Assembly: GCA_013339895.1 (NCBI GenBank)
Contig: JABACO010000001.1
Coordinates: 15,273,486-15,337,485 of the forward strand
Source: Ephydatia muelleri
Lineage: Eukaryota > Porifera > Demospongiae > Spongillida > Spongillidae
Direction: 5' to 3'
DNA: 64,000 nucleotides
Position numbers and translations under genes: made by a program. Shown here piece after piece: positions 45,261 through 59,300 of the stretch. The notes below the pieces were generated by a model. It had not been told where the DNA came from. It was given only the letters and a program-made list of their open reading frames with translations, and did no database searches. Numbering within the stretch: position 1 is the stretch's first letter; every line of letters begins with the position of its first letter.

Positions 45261-48200
45261 GGTTGCTAATTAACCTGGTATATAGCCAATGGTTTAGGAT
45301 AAGGCAACGTACACGTAAGCGTTTGTATGAAGATGCTGATTCTACAGTTGAAGTGGAGGCACCAGCACATGCATTTGAAGGCGAACCTATTGCCACCACC
45401 AGCTTCCGTGTAGGTGTATTGTATCGTATAATTGACGCCGTTATATAGGGATTGGAGTGCCGTTTTGACGCAGTTAAACACATTTGGATTCTTGTACAAG
45501 TACAAAACATTGACAGAGGTGGACTTGAAATTGCATGTCTTGTGATTGTGTTTCAGTAGATTATTTTGAAGATGTATCTGATGAGGATGTACTGAAAAAC
45601 AGGCATGTGAACCTATATAGGTACCAACAAGCAACTAAGTCCCAACTTTGTATTGAGACAGACTTAGGCCAGAACTATTAACTATGAGTCCTGGTGATGC
45701 TGTATTTGTCACATGTCAAACTGTTAACTATGAGTCCGGTGATAAGTTCGTTTGCTTCGAGAAAGAATCGAAAAGCATCTTTGTAGTATTCAGTTATTCC
45801 ATGCATCATTTGCTCAATTTCGCACAATTATGTTTGTTGAAGAAACTATCGGTATATACTAGATATACATGCATAATAACACGCAATGGCATGCGTTAGC
45901 TATCCATATGCATGCAAGATAGAGATGTCAGGTTTATGGCCCCAAACGCTCTGTTAGCCTGGGGCTCATTACGGCTCTCACCGGCTCTGGAGTCATGACT
46001 CGCCAGCGAGGCTGATGGTGCTTTATGGCGTTATGGAAGCACCCTCGTTCTATTCGATATAACGCCCACAAAAAGCTGAAGACAAATATGAGCACGAAGC
46101 AGATTGGGCGTGGTCCACCCATGCAGGGAACGGCGCACGTGATGATGGTAGATCGTGCATCTGACGATATGCTGAGGAGTCGAAACATTGTAGGAGTCTA
46201 CAATAAGGGGCTATCAATCATGATGATATTTCTTAAACCATGCATGTCCTAATAAATGTGGCAAATACTAAATTGCACAGAAGAAATAGTGTTACGTAGA
46301 ATCTCCCACACTGCTGTAGCACCTGCCAAATACCTGAACTTGACTTATAACACGTAGCGTCTTTCTGTCTGTCTAGTGGCATGACTCACCTGACCTGCAC
46401 ATTTCCCATGCTGTGCATCCATTCGGTACCTATATAAGTGCATGTACATATACATGAAGAGAATCTTTCGCTGCTGACTTAAACTGTGTTACACTGCCAT
46501 GTATGGTTACTATAGTGGTACATACAGCGAATTCCCGTGACCACACATTTCTAGATAAGTAGTAATGCGTACGCTGTCTGAATAGCCACGCATGGTTGTA
46601 CGTGTCTGTACGCTGAGTATGTATTGGTGGCCATGAATACGCATTTGCGTATGCACCATAAATTGTTTAGTGCGACTCTTTACTTCTATGAATTAATATT
46701 CGATGTGGGAGCTCATGCGCTCGTATAAGCTGTGATAGAAGGGGGACCTCCACCCCCCCCCCCCACACACACACACCACCCCCCACGCCACCCTTGGATT
46801 GGTTTTTACTGTATAGGCTTGCATTTGGACACATGTATGTATCAAATCCCACAGTCAGACTGGTATCCATGCGTTACAGGCAGTATCAGAAAGGCAGCGA
46901 CGTGCATTAACGAGTTGTATTTCGAATCGATAGGAAGCCCACCGAAATCAATAACGTTGTTAAACGTAACAACCAGCAAAGGTTATTGTTCGTGTCAGTG
47001 ATAATAACTGATGAGGAGGAGCTGCCGGCATGCTATGATTGAACTTCTATGCCACGTAGGGACATTGTTTAGTATACACTGTACGTGTCTTAAATAAAGA
47101 CTGCGACATCTACCGTGTTAGGTATTCTATTCTACATCTTATGCCGTATCATCTTTCGTTCAAAACGTACCATGCCCGTTCGAGTCTGAAGTCGCTTATA
47201 TCGACATTCATAATCTAAACAAAGAGGCATCGCCTTACAGCTACATTGTAATGGGCTAAACATCTATTAATCAGCAGAAACGCTGCTTTTAATAACAGTA
47301 TTACAGATTTATTGATATGCTTACCTTCAGCGAAACTAACGGAGACAATGCAGAAAGCGACACCAAGTAGAATTAGGTGACTCAAAGTCAGTGGCTCCCT
47401 CCAGGCTCTTACTTTCATCTGTGTGATGTAAAGAATGCAAGCGCTCAGAAGATTTCAAATGTTGATATGGAGTATATATTTATTGCTACAAAGGTCACGT
47501 GATCAATGTGTGACGATGGACACACCCCAGATATCATAAGCTGAGAATTTCTTGTGTGTGTGTGTGTATGTGGAAGGGGGGGGGGGGGGGGGGGTAGGGG
47601 GCGGCAAGTAGGTTTGCCCCCGCCAAGTTAGAAATATTCATAGGAAAAGGGGCAGTGGCTTTTAAACGAATACTGTAATCGTACGTGCCAAGGCATAGGT
47701 TGCAGGGCCAGCAGCACATTTATACACGTGGTGTAAATGATAATTACGCGACATTTGGAATAGTTCTTCTGTGTGTTACAGTGAGTCCATAGATCATATA
47801 CAGGTATAGATATAATCTCTGGTGAGTCACAAGGCGTCCTATACAAATATTTGAAAGGGCAAATATCTATATCGCCGGCTTTTAATAGAAGGTATGTTGG
47901 TAATCCATACCATATACATGTACATTATACTGAATTGTTCACAGGTTTTTGACGTTGAAGTTGTTCTAGACTGACCAGATGGAGTCTCAGAGTCGAAAGC
48001 GACGTAAAGAGAAAGATGATACTATAGCATAGAAGGTTTAATCTCCCATTGGATGCACCGCCAGCTTAATTTGAATGTCACGTCACAATACACAACCATT
48101 ATTAGCAGTTGCGACATGTAATGATGATGCCGTAACCGCCGCATTACAGTCCGAAAGACTATCGTCTTCGAGGTCTAGCTCTTTCAATCGCTTCCAAATA
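45261..48200. other. Spacer without a recognised gene
   Basis: Scattered short frames on both strands; none has a domain I know. Poly-C (46750-46762) and poly-G (47577-47594) runs are present. An open plus-strand frame at 46732-47001 contains a Pro/His run from low-complexity DNA and an otherwise ordinary tail. Confidence 0.4.
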
Positions 48201-48203
48201 ATA

Positions 48204-48296
48204 GCTCTGATGATGATGATGATGATGATATGATGATGATGATGATGATGATATGATGATGATGATGATGATGATGGATGATATGATGATTATGAT
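48204..48296. repeat. GAT trinucleotide tract
   Basis: Nearly pure (gat)n with a few single-base gaps, directly followed by the CTG tract. Confidence 0.95.
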
Positions 48297-49608
<1,312 letters not shown>

Positions 49609-50134
49609 GCGTCCCCCCGGCTTCGGCCCTCCGTCTCCCTTCTTCCCTCCCCTTCCCTTCGCTGGCCGGCTGTTTCAAGGGTCAAAAAACTTCTTGAGTT
49701 GGGTAAACACACACCTACAATAAGAGATTGGGTCTGCTATAAATACTTTCGAGGGATACCTCATGAACGGAGGATAATAAAGTCCCAAATAAATTATCGT
49801 CACCGGGGAAAATTTCGCGGACTGTTCTGCTTAAAACTCTCCAATTCAGGACCCCCCCCCCCCTCCCCCCCCCCCGCAAAAAGTGACCTGGTGTTTAACT
49901 GCTCACGGCTTGTTAGTTCAGTCATTTAAATTGATAAGACCTGGAGATATTTTTTTTAATTGTAACGATTGAAGTATGAGTTGTTATGCTAGATTATGCT
50001 AGATTATAGCTCACGGTTACTAATACCCCCCCCCCCCCCCCCCCCCTTCCCTTTCGAAATTTGAATTTATGACTAAGACGCGCTGCTACGATGACAGAGA
50101 AAAATATATAATATGTAATAAAAAGTAATATTAC
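49609..50134. other. Spacer with poly-C runs
   Basis: Pyrimidine-rich flank of the CTG tract, then poly-C runs at 49852-49875 (interrupted) and 50026-50046. No gene seen. Confidence 0.5.
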
Positions 50135-51710
50135 TATGAGAAAGTTGGTGGCAGCAAAGTTTCCGAGAAAAGGAACCTAGCGTGTATTATAAAAAAAGCA
50201 TAATAAAAATGCCTTACGTTTGAAATGCTATAACTTCCGAAGGGTTAAAGCTATCGTTTTCCTATTTTCAGCACTTCATACTACAACCATTTCTCTTTGG
50301 GGCAAAATACATTTTGGGATCTTGAACATGCTCCATGCCAGTATCGCGATGTCCGATACCCCAAGGGGTTCAAACCCGCCATAACTTTCTGTAAGAGTAA
50401 TCAAATCGCTTCAAATTCGGTTTGTAGGTGGAGAGGTCCTATATCTATCTATTTGTTCTGTTCGTTAATTTTTGTGCAATCCGTTACTCAGGTATGTTAA
50501 GACTAGCTACACCTGTATTTGGAATTAGTAATGGACAGCAATTTTAACCACTACAAGGTGCAGCATTTCCTTAAGGATGGTTGTTATAGCTATGTTTCTT
50601 TGTACCAAATGTTTGTACAATGATCCCGCAAATTAATGTAATTGATAGTTGTCATAGCAACCATCACCGTTTATTGCATTGAGCTCCATGATAGGGGGTG
50701 TTTCTTAACGTTTTTGCAAAACCCGGGCGGCTAAATCTCGTTTCAATGGAATAAAAACGTCTTATAGTATCTACTTGCTACTGGTCTAACTAATGCCAGT
50801 TGGAAAAATGAAACTTAACTTTGTATGCGGAAGTTGTATACAAAAACGATGAAATTTGTGCTTAATTTTTCGCAGTTTCAATGTTTGCCTGCAAGCGCTC
50901 TAAGCGTTTCAAAATACTGATCAATTTTCCTACTACAGTGATTAAATACGGTTATTCTTGAATTAGAAGAACTGCAGAAACATGCGAAAAACGATATTTT
51001 AGCCGTCCGGGTTTCAATTCTAACATTCAATTCAATTATTTCGCCGCGCGTAATCGTTACCATAGAAACGACATTATATAATCATACACTTTAAAAACTG
51101 TTATTAATAAAAAATGTACTGAACATTATGAAACGAGTGGTAACGTCCGTGTAAGAATAAACGCTTCCTTTGGCAGCCATTTAAACATTTCAAGTGTAGT
51201 CAGTCTTAACACACCTGAGTACGGAGTGAACAAACTACGTGCACATTTTCGCGCTCGTTTCGCGCCAATGATTTGGGCAAATTGCGCTCCGCTCAATGTA
51301 TGGGGAGACGGGGATTATTACATTGGCGCGAATCAAGCGGGAAAACGTGCACGTAGTTTATTCAACTGTATCTCCGTAACAGATGGCATAAAAATTAACG
51401 AACAGAACAAATCGATAGGTATAGGACCTCTCTACCTACATACCGAATTTGAAGCGATTTCATTACTCTTACAGAAAGTTATGGCGGGTTTGAACCCGGT
51501 GGGGTATCGAACGTTGTAATACTGGCAAGGAGCAAGTGCAAGATTCCAAAAAGTATTTTACCATAGAGAAATGGTGTAATATGAAGTGCTGAAAATAGGA
51601 AGACGATAGCGTTAACCCTTCGGAAGTTATAGCATTTCAAACGTAAGGCATTGTTATTATGCTTTTCTACAATACACGCTAGGTCCCTTTTCTCGGAAAC
51701 TTTCCCATAT
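50135..51710. mobile_element. 1.57-kb element with about 350-bp inverted termini
   Basis: Left arm about 50135-50505 and right arm about 51368-51710 are reverse complements, with ends carrying the GAAAAGG(G/A)ACCTAGCG motif. The left end has an extra 'ttggtggcagcaaag'. The interior holds two more nested inverted repeats (50712-51012 and 51227-51363). No transposase frame. It shares its terminal motif with the elements at 45.0 and 59.2 kb, so all three may be moved by one transposase. Confidence 0.75.
51227..51363. repeat. Nested inverted repeat
   Basis: 'gaacaaactacgtgcac' to 'gcgccaatg' at the left is mirrored by 'cattggcgcg' to 'gtgcacgtagtttattc' at the right. GC-rich compared with its surroundings. 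Confidence 0.75.
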
Positions 51711-53369
51711 AGTGCAGGATTGCATATTCATGTTATACACTGACAACTAATTGATACTTGACTCTATATAGCGTCAGAATGGAATTATTGTTTGATGCCT
51801 TTCAGGTGCTAATCATACATTACATGTATAACCAAACAAGCATATCAATGTGATTTATATAATTTATGCTGACTCTGCTATTGCAGGAGATAATATTTCG
51901 ACTATTCCTAATGCGAAACTGCTGTGTGTGAAGCAGTAGTTGACATGCATGCCAAAATCATACGTAACCCCACCCTGAACAAAAGAGTTGAGAGACTGGG
52001 GGAGAGAGAGGGATAGAGAGAGACTGTGGCATAGAGTCCTGTACATATACAAGTACACCGGGGTGAGGTGTGGGCTGTGTTGTAATTTACTTACACAGCA
52101 ATTCGAAACCGTCCGCATGCGGGTGATTGCAAAATCCGCAATCAGTCACGCATCCGTGCAGACAACAAAACGTGTGCTTACGGCTATCGAGATCATAACA
52201 AATTTGAAAATTCACCGTCCAATTCAGTACGGGAATTCTCAGCCTTATTAATTTTTAATTAACCGTGTCAATTTATTTGCCAAACCTTAGAATACGCTGT
52301 CAGTAGTGTCACTGTGAGTCTACTACGCCGATTATTTGAAAGGTATGTGATCATGCATGTCATTTGACTACAAGCTCGGCTAGTTTTTTACGCCAGAATT
52401 ATGAGCATGGACTGAAATTGGAGTAGCTCCGATGAACTTGTGTCCACTAGCGCTGAAACAAGCTGATACTGTACCCATGATTAAAACACTTGTTTTCCTG
52501 CATTTGTGTTGTCTAGGAGACCTATTCCGTTATACGAGGCTTCATCGGACGATAAATTGGAGTTCTCTTGAAACATTATTCCCTTCCATTCACCTGGAGA
52601 CAATGAAGTTGCTGTGCAGTATAATTCTACAATATCATTGCAATGCATACACTGTATCATCTTGTTGCTTACTTCACTATTTAACGCTCACTTGCATTAG
52701 AATTCTTGATTTGCAGTATTTAACGCTCACCCGATAGTAGACCTATCTGATAGTAGACCTATCTGGCTCAACGTACAAAACTACTTGTGCATCACACTCG
52801 GATCCGGGCGGGCAGTCTTGTTTACGGTAGGCCTACGCGGTACTAATTTCTAACTCATACATCTTGAGTACTGTTTAGTGATATTGTACTCTACATAGTA
52901 AACTCAGAATCAGGGGCGTAGGAAGTGAAGCTTACGTTTGCTATTATAATCCTTACTAGTGTGACAGTGTGATAGGGTTACGTGTATTTGCGGGCAAACC
53001 CCCCCCCCCCCCCCCCCCCCCCCTCCAAAAAAAAAAGCGCGGGCAGTGAACTCGCCATAGTAGATCAATCTTTTACATGTATGGTACACGGCTCATGTGT
53101 ATCGATTCGTGATTTACTTTATTGCAGAGAAAATGTCAAGGTGCATCTCAACTGCATGTTATAGTCAATTCATAATCCTGGTTCTATTTTACCAGAGAGA
53201 CCTGATGGTTGTGGCTTACTCTCCATTGAGGACCAAGACCAAGGCCACCTGTGTAAGTGAAAATCTCTGTTGTAAAGTCATAGGTACAGCGTTTGTGGTA
53301 GAGCAAGTGTAAATGTGTGCATCCACGCACATGTATGTTTGTGTACAAGTCGTACATTGGATATGTTTA
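51711..53369. other. Spacer with a poly-C run
   Basis: No gene recognised apart from the possible exon at 53190-53250. Poly-C of 25 bases at 52999-53023. Confidence 0.4.
53196..53250 (+). pseudogene. Possible aldo-keto-reductase-like exon fragment
   Basis: After an acceptor-like 'ttctattttaccag', the frame reads RDLMVVAYSPL, close to the conserved 'GI.V.AYSPLG' strand-and-loop motif of aldo-keto reductases, and ends near a GTGTAAGTG donor-like site. Only this piece was found, so it may be a relic, a retained exon or chance. Confidence 0.25.
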
Positions 53370-54090
53370 AAGTGAGTGTGAGGGCCCCACCCATTTGGCC
53401 TACAGTGTTCTTGGAGTCTTGCTGACTGTGAGGGGTGTGGCTATCCTGTTGGGTCACGTGATTCTGAAAGAGTGTAAATCTGGTAAGCAGTTTGCCTCTA
53501 TAGTTACAGGATACACATATTAACATGTGTTTCTATTAAAAAATTTTTATGTGAAGCAAAGTTTGTCCAGTAAGCTTCACATTTGTGTGAGGCCTCACCC
53601 CAATGGTCCTCTTGGGGTCACGTGATTCTGAAGGGTGTGGCTAAGTCTGGTAAGCCGTTTGCCTCTAGTTACCCTATAAACATATTTACATGTGCTTCTA
53701 ACTTTATGTGAAGCAAGGTTTGTCCAGTAAGCTTCACATTTGTGAGGCCTCACCCCAAAGGTCCTCTTGGGGTCACGTGATTCTGAAGGGTGTGGCTAAG
53801 TCTGGTAAGCCGTTTGCCTCTAGTTACCCTATAAACATATTTACATGTGCTTCTAACTTTATGTGAAGCAAGGTTTGTCCAGTAAGCTTCACATTTGTGT
53901 GAGGCCTCACCCCAAAGGTCCTCTTGGGGTCACGTGATTCTGAAGGCTGTGGCTAAGTCTGGTAAGCTATTTGCCTCTTAGTTACCTGATAAACATATAT
54001 ACGTGTGTTTCTATACACTTTACTTTATGTGAAGCAAGGTCTGTCCAGTAAGCTTCACATTGGTCTGAGGCCTCACCCCAATGGTCTTCT
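53370..54090. repeat. Satellite with a period of about 154-158 bp
   Basis: About four and a half copies; the marker 'cttggggtcacgtgattctg' occurs near 53611, 53765 and 53923, with a degenerate copy before them. No ORF spans it. Confidence 0.9.
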
Positions 54091-56082
54091 AATTATAAGT
54101 GACTCGCAGCACTCACCAGAAATGCATTAAGAATCCAGTTTCACCAATCATGTGTATGAATTGCTTATCATATTGTTGACTTGGTTTATGTTTTTTTATT
54201 TTTTATGCTACTAATTGCGTTTGTGTGTTATTTATGTATCAGTGTATTGAATATGTGTTGTATAAATTCATGTATATAAATGAAAATGATGTTTTTTAAA
54301 GCTTGCATTGGAGGCAATATTTTGTTTAGGTTCTGCAGCGTGATGATACTTATTATAAAGAGGCGGGGTACGTAAACAATCTATGTCTAAAATGAACCTA
54401 GTTCTCTCTCATGTCTGCTTATTGTATCAAGCTTACAAAAGCTGCATGAGGATGTTTCCTTAGCTATCTCAACCTTACATTACATATAGACATGTCTTGC
54501 TGGCATATAAATACCTCACTGCGATCGCTGTTACTAAAACTGTATAACGGACAAGGAGTGGTTACATATTATGACAACGCATGCGCTTCGGTATAATATC
54601 AGCGCCCTGAATCACGTGGTGATTATTTTCGTTTCCCGTCGGTAAGTGTGGAGCGAGTAAGTTGCATGCTCACAGAATGTTTATTTTCAGGATGTATGAC
54701 AACTGTGGAACACTACATCTTCCACTAGCTGTTAGTCAAAGAGGTGCCATTTTATACCAAAAACGTCATACGAAAGCCAGGTGAGTTACCTTTAGTTGAA
54801 TTGAAAGCTTTGCTTGTCAGGAAAGGGATAACGTTCAATTCAGGCAGGTTGTTGGTTAATAAGAACGGCCATGCAGCTACGCTATACACAGCGAGGTGAG
54901 CTGTCAAATACGTATTTTGTGCGACACTTTGTTTGCTTCCCATAGTGAAATGTCAGGAACAGAATAATGGTGTTCTGTACTTGGCTGAAAAGTGTATTCC
55001 TTGATCTACCTGCAATATCGTGGCTGAACAAGAGCGCTAAAATGTACGCGATGTAACAGTACGTCGCTTTTTGTTATCCTTTTCCTTCCGCACAGAGGGC
55101 GGTATGTTCTATGGGCATTCACTTTGACAGCACTGAACTATTCAGAAAGGTTTCTGTGGAAATCAAATGTTACAACTTCACCGTCGAATGTTGGGAGGTA
55201 TAAGGCCATGTATTTATCGAAGTGGTGTTTCTGTTCTGCTTTCTTTTAGACTATGAACAAGGTTTTATCCCAGTTCTCTATCAAGACAACTTTCTATTTT
55301 GTTATTTGTAACTTCGAAACAAATTGTGAACCTTAACTATTATTAATCACATGTAGAATAATAATAATATAACTGGAATATTTAACCCGCTACGTCATAC
55401 GATCGATAATCAATTGCGGGTACACGGTGCGTTCCTCGATCTCGTACAAAATTGCACGTTCACGCACGATGTAGATCGCGAATTACCCCGTGCGCATAAG
55501 AATTATCATCCGGGACCGAGAAATCATTCGTATGAAATCGGTCCACTCACGATTTCGAGAGCACATGGCGCGCAAAATTCGAAAGCACGCTCTTCCGGGT
55601 GATATTGCGTGCTGTCACGGGCCCGGAATCAAAGCCCTGAATTGCTGTGTTATGAACCATCCCATATCATGAATGACAGGAGTGTGAGTGTGTTTGTGTG
55701 TGTGTATGTGTGTGTTTGTGTGTTGCCTGTGGTGTTCCCTACAAATACAGTACATGTATATACCAAGAGGGACAGAACCCAGTATCAATACATACACCGC
55801 ATTGCATTCCCTGGATATAGAAAGACCCAAACATGTATATTGTCCGTTATCACAGGCATTGTGACCGCAGCACCTTGCATACAAGTAAAAAATTATGTAA
55901 CAGATGATGGTAGTGAGATAAAATAAAAAATTGAGACAACACTGTACAAGTGTTTCACAAATCCTGAATATCTGTTTTGTTTGCAAGTGTGAGCAAATAG
56001 AATCTGTACAGCACAATTCGTAAAGTATAACTACACTGCAGTTTAATATGTAGTCTATATAACAGTACGTTTAGGAGGCAAT
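54091..56082. other. Spacer 3' of the receptor gene
   Basis: No gene recognised. A CpG-rich stretch at 55400-55640 has open frames on the plus strand but no known motif. A GT-rich microsatellite lies at 55685-55722. Confidence 0.4.
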
Positions 56083-56343
56083 TTAAAGCTCATCTTCATC
56101 ATAAGCAGGAAGAGAATCACAAACGACATCATATGCAGGAAGTGAAGCAACGTCAAATAATGGGAACTGTGCACTTTCCGTGTAGCCAGGAGGTGCGCGA
56201 TTCATTGAAAACCTAGACTCGTCAGTTGCACCGTTGCTTTCTGGTTGTGATGCAGAGCTTGCAGATGAATGAGTTGTGGAGGGACTACTCTGTGCAGGCA
56301 GGACTACATCGTTTATGAGATCACGGTTGGCCCCTGGATCTGC
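56083..56343 (-). CDS. Cytoplasmic tail exon with PPxY and LPAYD motifs
   Basis: 86 codons and a stop. Ser/Thr-rich, with APPGY (a PPxY site of the kind bound by WW domains of NEDD4-type ligases) and two LPAYD motifs near the end, then an acidic terminus DEDEL. Such tails are typical of trafficking or signalling receptors. The acceptor CAG|GCA was chosen because it keeps the frame from the transmembrane exon; the nearby CTGCAG|GTG would not. Confidence 0.6.
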   Translation of the reverse strand, partial: ADPGANRDLINDVVLPAQSSPSTTHSSASSASQPESNGATDESRFSMNRAPPGYTESAQFPLFDVASLPAYDVVCDSLPAYDEDEL

Positions 56344-59300
56344 CTGTCGCCTTGTCACGCAACACCTGCAGTTTATTTTGTTCTTTGTGCAAAAAATAAT
56401 TAAAATTATTAAACAATGCCAGTACATTTATAAATATAAATAAAATAATAATGTATTATCTTGTTGGCTTAAAAAAGTCATTAAACTACTTATTTGTAGA
56501 CTTTATAACAGTCTTGAGTGAATATTGCAAAGAAAAGGTTCAGCTATACAGACTGCACCCATGCACTTTGAATCATTTGTGAAGTAAATTGAAATTTATC
56601 GTATTAGAGGATAGAACCAGCAATATCGCTATGTAGGGATGCCTAAAGCGGGACCTTTCATTCTTAAAGTTTTGCTAGCTACAAATTCATACAGTAAGAA
56701 ATAATGATGTATAACAGAGGATAATCTATCTGCTAGCTAGTATTACATTGTTTTCATAAACACAATGACTCGTTTGACCAACTCTATATGAACTTACATA
56801 TGCTTTCGTTGACAAACAACAGCAGCAGACAATGCATAACATAATTACAACAGCGATGGATGACCCTGAAGCAGCTCCAGCAATAACTGCTCCTGGTGTA
56901 TGCGTAAGTGCCACTGTGGGAAAAGGTTGTAAACACTAGTTTTAATAACATTGCTGTACTCACTGTTATACATTAATGAATACACACCTGTTGCCTAAAT
57001 TATAACTATGTATAACAGTGGTAATTACCGGTTGTTCACAAATGAAGGCAAAGGTATTAAATAGGAATAACTTTTGACCTGATGGAGAAAAAAACTGGAG
57101 ATTTGGAAACTAACATGCTGCTGAGTGGTTGTGTTAATGTTTATTAACACTATTTATAGCAATTGATTTCGCTACCAATTGACCTGTTGAATCTATAGCC
57201 CTGCAAAGATTTTACTGTTGACCATAGGAAACCTGTGATAAATTTTTTTCAACACAGAAAAACCTGCATATACACCAAAAAAGTTAACTGCGTATTGCAT
57301 CGCAAACAGGGTGTGTGTAGATAAAAGTCATTATGAGATGAACTGAGGTGAGTGGACTTAGCTTATGAGCTGGTCCTAAGATATACAACAACTACCTTGT
57401 TCATTAGCAGAGCCGATCGACTCACATGATGAAACAGCTGCATGTGACTCTAGGCCCCAGCCCATATTCGCTTGCCATTGGGTTCTGGGCCAAAGAATGG
57501 GTGAGTTGTTTCAATCTGGCATAAGCAAAAGGAAACAACGATGATCTTGCACTGATCTTCCACTCCTTTGGTGTGCTTACAGATTCTGCCGGAACTAAGG
57601 GACACTTAGTGGTTGCATAGGCATCCACACAGGTCATTTACTATCTCTCTGACAGATCTGTGCATTTAGCATAACAAATCCTGGCGTACGTGCCGTGCCA
57701 CTGTGGAAAATTTCTTGTAGTACTAGTTTGTACAACATTACTCACTGCAATATACATTACCGACTGCAAATCTCTTATCAGTTATAACTGTGTATAACGG
57801 TTGTATACCATATACATGTTCACCATGATGCAAACACGCAGCCTGTTGATCAACCAACCAACTGGTTAATTAACCAGTCAGCCGGTGTTTGACTGGGCAT
57901 ACCATGATGCATGGTCGTATGAAGGTGTGAACTTGTGGAGGTTGATGGTCAAGAGCATTGAGTTTGTTTCAAGAATACATCTATATCTAATCTTCTTTTC
58001 CTGCTGGTGGAAAATGTACCAGAAGCACAATTATCAGAAGGGATGTAGCACAGCACATTGTTAGCCATATGAAAGGTTCTCCAGAGCAATTTGTCACTTC
58101 AGTCGTCATAAAAAGCGGCATTGCATTGATGCACTTGCCAGTGGTTGGAATTAGAGGCATCCTGGCTGTTTCGCTGAAAGAATGTATGTATATACGCGGA
58201 GGAAGAGTCTCAGTGAAGTTGTACTGATTTGTTTTTAATGAATGACTGAACAAATTTGAGGGAGCATCGAAGAGTTGCGATAGCAGAGGACTTTGGGACA
58301 GTTGCATAACGTGGACTGTTGCGTATAGGAATGAAGAAGACTTATGCAAAGGTATTTGTGTTATAACAACCTGTATGCACACCTATTCCATTATAACGCT
58401 TTTATATGCAGATTCAAAGTTTGTATTCCTATCTCCCAAGAAGTGTGGTTGAACACTACATGAAGCTGTGTGTCACTTGAAATCTCAGAAAGTCTCAATC
58501 AACAAAGCCAAATCTTTGGCTCACAATTGCAATGGTTTTTGTTTCGAACATTGATCTTGACTGATGTACATGTATCAACACACGTATCGATTGATCGAAT
58601 CGATATGAGGCATTTGCCTCATGATGAATTGAAGTGTATACTTCACATTGTTGACCATTGGTCAAAATTCACTTTGCACTCCTTTTGCTACAAATGTCTG
58701 CTAAGGAGGTGATGAGTGCCTTATAAAAATGGATGTTCTCTTTCACTGGTCTGCTAAGTATAATTCAGAGTGAAAATGGAAGAGGATCTTTGAAAAAGTT
58801 GATTTGGGAGATGGTAGCATCTTGGCCTGGGAGTGCCCAACTAAAGTGGACATGCCAGACTTGCTCCAAGGTCACAAAGTAATGGAACTGTTCATATCTG
58901 TTTCATACATACTGTACAGCTAATCCTGTAATACGCGCCGCACGTTTCACGTCTGTAAATCATACTCGACCATTGCTTCTCCCGTTTAGTATAGACACTA
59001 CATGCAATATGCCAGGGGAAATAATATTAAATCACGTGGATTTTAGGAATATTATTGATGCATAACACGCTGCAAAAGACACTTATATAAAAATGCACAC
59101 ATACTCTCCTTTTTAAATGTTGATCAACTGCATATTTGTATTTGTGTTATCAATATCAACCTACATAGCTATGTGCTGTTATTGATGTGTCAGTACACGT
59201 ATATGGGATCATTTCTGCGAAAAGGGACCTAACACAAATTTAGAATTTTTTGTTGAAATTCTGGAATTCTGAAATGGCCTCTTCACATTCCTTCTTATGC

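Noticed and set aside
55408-55672. Overlapping plus-strand frames in a CpG-rich stretch
   Set aside because: No recognisable motif and two frames overlap without preference.
57422-57637. 71-codon minus-strand frame
   Set aside because: No domain, weak splice context, no relation to the receptor exons.
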